From SAR324 cluster bacterium SAR324-CTD7B (GTDB lineage: Bacteria > SAR324 > NAC60-12), in contig LSNO01000060.1 of NCBI GenBank assembly GCA_002082305.1, positions 1 through 44,700 on the forward strand: a DNA stretch of 44,700 nucleotides. The letters are read 5' to 3'. The position numbers and the translations under genes were made by a program. Positions within the stretch are counted from its first letter, which is position 1, and each line of letters opens with the position of its first letter. Of this stretch, positions 43,011 through 44,700 are shown in pieces. The notes beneath the pieces are model-generated. The model was not told the DNA's origin and did no database searches. It saw only the letters and a list, made by a program, of their open reading frames with translations.

Positions 43011-44700
43011 ATGAAATTTCGAGTCTTACTCCTGCTGGCCCTGTTCCTGGCTGCCATTCCTGCAATTCCCCTGCAGGCACAGCAGGGACTGCTGTTGCTG
43101 GAAAAAGGTTCGGTCAAGGTGATCGGTCCGGAACGCACTCGTCTGCTGCGCAAGCCCGGTGCTAAAATGGTCCTCCATGCCAAAGACCGTGTACAGACCG
43201 GCAAAGATACATCCGTTAAAATCAAGATCCGGGGCAAACCTGAAATAATTGAACTCTCCTCCCGTTCCTTTTTCCGTATGGGAAAGATTACCCGGCAAAC
43301 CAGCAGTATCTCCCTGCTGACCGGAAAAGCCCGTTTTAAGATTCAAGGCAAACTCAAGCGCAAGAGCAAAAGGAAACGCTTTCAGATTCGTACCGTTACC
43401 GCACTGGTAGGTGTGAGGGGTACCGACTTTGTGGTTGGTGCGTCCAATACTCAGACCAGTCTTCTCACTATTTCCGGTACAGTTTCTGTGGCTCCGGTGA
43501 GTATGCCGGATATTGAGATCGAAGTTCCTGCCAACCAGGCTTCTACAATTCAGCAAAACTCAACGCCAACTGCACCTGTTGAAGTTTCCCCAAAAATGCG
43601 TGAGCAGATCCTCAAGGCTGATTCGCCCAAAGCTTTTAATAATGTCAAATTCGGAGAGGCGGTAAATCCGGAAGAAGTACGCAAAGAAAATGAAAAAAAG
43701 AAAAAGGAGGAAGAGGAAGAACAAAAGAAAGAAGAAGAAAAGCGAAAGGAAGAAAAACCTAAGAAGGACGGGGAAGGTAAAGATGGAGAAGGAAAACCCC
43801 GGCAGGAAAAAGAAGGAGAACCAAAACCGGGCGAAGATGATCCGGAAGGTGAAGGAAAACCAGGAGATGAGGAAGGTCCGCCAGGCGAAAAAGAAGAAGG
43901 AGAAGAAGGACCTGGAAGAAAAGGTCCACGAGGACCTGGAATGCCTGGAGAGGGAGAGGAAGATGAAGAAGGCATGATGATGGGACCAGGAGGTGAAGGA
44001 AAACCAGGAGATGAAGAGGGTCCGGGAGGCCCTGGAATGCCTGGAGAAGGGCAGAAAAATGAAGGCGGCATGATGATGGGACCAGGAGGTGAAGAAGGCG
44101 GCATGATGATGGGACCAGGAGGTGAAGAAGGCGGCATGATGATGGGACCGGAGGGTGAGCAAGGGGGGGCCCCTGATGTATCTTTTCGTACAGGCACTGA
44201 TGAAGGCATGCCAGGCGGCAGTTTTAAGCCCGGAGACGAGGCGGGAGCTCCAGGTGGTATTTTTGTACCATCAGGTGGTGACTTCGGAGGAGACCCAGGA
44301 GACTTCGGAGGTGGTGACTTTGGAGGAGACCCAGGAGACTTCGGAGGTGGTGACTTCGGTATAAAAGATGACTTTGGAGGGGATTTTGGAGGTGATGATG
44401 ACTTTGGAGGCAGCTTTGGGGGCGATGACTTTAGAGGCAGCTTTGGAGGTGATGACTTCACAGGAGAAACTTATGCCGGAGATGATTTTGGTGACACCTT
44501 TGGTGGAGATGACTTCGGGGGAGCTTTTGGAGGTGATGACTTTAGGGGGGACGATTTCGGAGGAACAGCTGGTTTTGGGGGAAAAGATGACTTCGGACCA
44601 GGTGATCCAGAAGGCCCAGGCAAACCAGGTGATCCAGAAGGCCCAGGCAAACCAGGTGATCCAGAAGGCCCAGGCAAACCAGGTGATCCAGAAGGCCCAG
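43011..44700 (+). CDS. Secreted FecR-domain protein with long repetitive Gly/Asp/Phe and collagen-like tail (3' end outside window)
   Basis: The frame from ATG 43011 is open to the window end (563 codons) and its stop lies beyond. It starts with a signal peptide (MKFRVLLLLALFLAAIPAIP). Residues about 27-160 form a FecR-type domain: LLLEKGSVKVIGPERTRLL, then KDRVQTGKDTSVKIKIRG and VTALVGVRGTDFVVG, the last being the family's RGT-F-V motif. FecR domains outside siderophore regulation occur as periplasmic or surface domains. After a charged coiled coil (ENEKKKKEEEEEQKKEEEKR) come acidic GE/KPGDEEGP collagen-like segments, a triple GGMMMGPGGEE repeat, a DFGGDDFGG-type region and perfect GDPEGPGKP repeats. 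No catalytic domain is seen. Function unknown; structural, adhesive or matrix role is a guess. Confidence 0.85.
   Translation, partial: MKFRVLLLLALFLAAIPAIPLQAQQGLLLLEKGSVKVIGPERTRLLRKPGAKMVLHAKDRVQTGKDTSVKIKIRGKPEIIELSSRSFFRMGKITRQTSSISLLTGKARFKIQGKLKRKSKRKRFQIRTVTALVGVRGTDFVVGASNTQTSLLTISGTVSVAPVSMPDIEIEVPANQASTIQQNSTPTAPVEVSPKMREQILKADSPKAFNNVKFGEAVNPEEVRKENEKKKKEEEEEQKKEEEKRKEEKPKKDGEGKDGEGKPRQEKEGEPKPGEDDPEGEGKPGDEEGPPGEKEEGEEGPGRKGPRGPGMPGEGEEDEEGMMMGPGGEGKPGDEEGPGGPGMPGEGQKNEGGMMMGPGGEEGGMMMGPGGEEGGMMMGPEGEQGGAPDVSFRTGTDEGMPGGSFKPGDEAGAPGGIFVPSGGDFGGDPGDFGGGDFGGDPGDFGGGDFGIKDDFGGDFGGDDDFGGSFGGDDFRGSFGGDDFTGETYAGDDFGDTFGGDDFGGAFGGDDFRGDDFGGTAGFGGKDDFGPGDPEGPGKPGDPEGPGKPGDPEGPGKPGDPEGP
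44064..44162 (+). repeat. 33-bp tandem repeat (GGMMMGPGGEE) in the FecR-domain gene
   Basis: Three consecutive 33-bp units begin at 44064, 44097 and 44130; the third is diverged (GPEGEQ). They encode GGMMMGPGGEE, an unusual run of three methionines per repeat. Confidence 0.85.
44274..44345 (+). repeat. 36-bp tandem repeat (GGDFGGDPGDFG) in the FecR-domain gene
   Basis: Two nearly identical 36-bp units (44274-44309, 44310-44345) encode GGDFGGDPGDFG. Degenerate DFGG/GGDD units continue to about 44595. Confidence 0.85.
44601..44700 (+). repeat. Perfect 27-bp tandem repeat (GDPEGPGKP) at the window end
   Basis: Identical units occupy 44601-44627, 44628-44654 and 44655-44681, and a fourth begins at 44682 and is cut by the window. 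The units encode GDPEGPGKP, a collagen-like Gly-X-Y pattern. The identity of all copies points to recent expansion. Confidence 0.95.

Noticed and set aside
43026-44677. Long open frames on the minus strand (for example 43550-44461 and 43026-43556), rich in Pro/Ser/Lys
   Set aside because: They are antisense to the FecR repeat gene; their openness comes from repetitive GGA/GAT-type codons having no complementary stops. The plus strand has the signal peptide, domain and promoter.
44601-44700. CRISPR-like array
   Set aside because: Units are directly adjacent with no spacers and remain in the reading frame; it is a coding repeat.
1-44700. tRNA, rRNA, 4.5S RNA, tmRNA or insertion sequence
   Set aside because: No cloverleaf-like words, rRNA signatures or transposase-like frames with terminal repeats were seen in the gaps by eye; a covariance model search would be needed to exclude small RNAs.

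Overview
The window reads as chromosomal core genome of a free-living, Gram-negative, deltaproteobacteria-like bacterium of fairly low GC (low 40s % by eye). Evidence for the cell type is a family 9 (ADP-heptose:LPS type) glycosyltransferase, a signal-peptide protein with a beta-barrel-like C-terminus, divisome genes, a bactofilin beside an M23 endopeptidase, and a menaquinone-style (type B) succinate dehydrogenase. The mixture (type B SDH, DmdC-like acyl-CoA dehydrogenase, DUF1611 protein, rodZ, mraY next to frr) would fit the marine SAR324 / Lambdaproteobacteria group, but this is an inference from gene content, not a demonstrated placement. I see no rRNA, tRNA, CRISPR array, insertion sequence or prophage.

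Layout. 1-0.6 kb: the 3' end of a glycosyltransferase-like gene. 0.6-3.8 kb (minus): trxA-truA-uvrB. 4.1-6.4 kb (plus): a small LigA-like protein, rodZ and a YhcC-type radical SAM gene. 6.5-13.6 kb (plus): rsfS, murB, ftsQ, a GspE/PilB-type ATPase, then after a 526-bp gene-free gap an M23 peptidase, a bactofilin and an FtsB/DivIC-like protein; most of these serve envelope synthesis, division and shape. 13.6-19.0 kb: small alternating units (thioesterase, thiamine pyrophosphokinase, AEC permease, nth, moaB, DUF1611, rimI). 19.2-26.4 kb (plus): rpsB-tsf-pyrH-frr followed by mraY and fabG-acpP-fabF. 26.5-30.3 kb: large acyl-CoA dehydrogenase, Ham1/RdgB, ispH and an unknown small basic protein. 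30.5-35.2 kb (plus): ffh-rpsP-rimM-trmD-rplS-rnhB-yraN-rpsT. 35.3-38.8 kb: sdhCAB. 38.8-41.5 kb: GT9 and pgi. 41.6 kb-end: a secreted/outer-membrane candidate and a FecR-domain protein with a long Gly/Asp/Phe- and collagen-like repetitive tail that runs off the window.

The most unusual signal is not a gene. The palindromic hexamer TCCGGA occurs roughly 85 times by hand count, where base composition predicts about 8. It appears in all three codon phases and as an inverted pair forming a hairpin between rpsB and tsf. That argues for a DNA-level role (methylation motif, uptake-type sequence or similar) rather than codon choice. Other points worth a look are the approximately 150-residue Lys/Ala/Glu tail on ribosomal protein uS2, the repetitive FecR protein beside a barrel-like protein, a 7-bp tandem repeat in place of a Shine-Dalgarno before rpsP, a 53-nt out-of-frame overlap of rplS and rnhB, and a mobile-looking dispersed repeat at 18.45 kb. 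No wholly new multi-gene system is evident; most genes are standard housekeeping genes.
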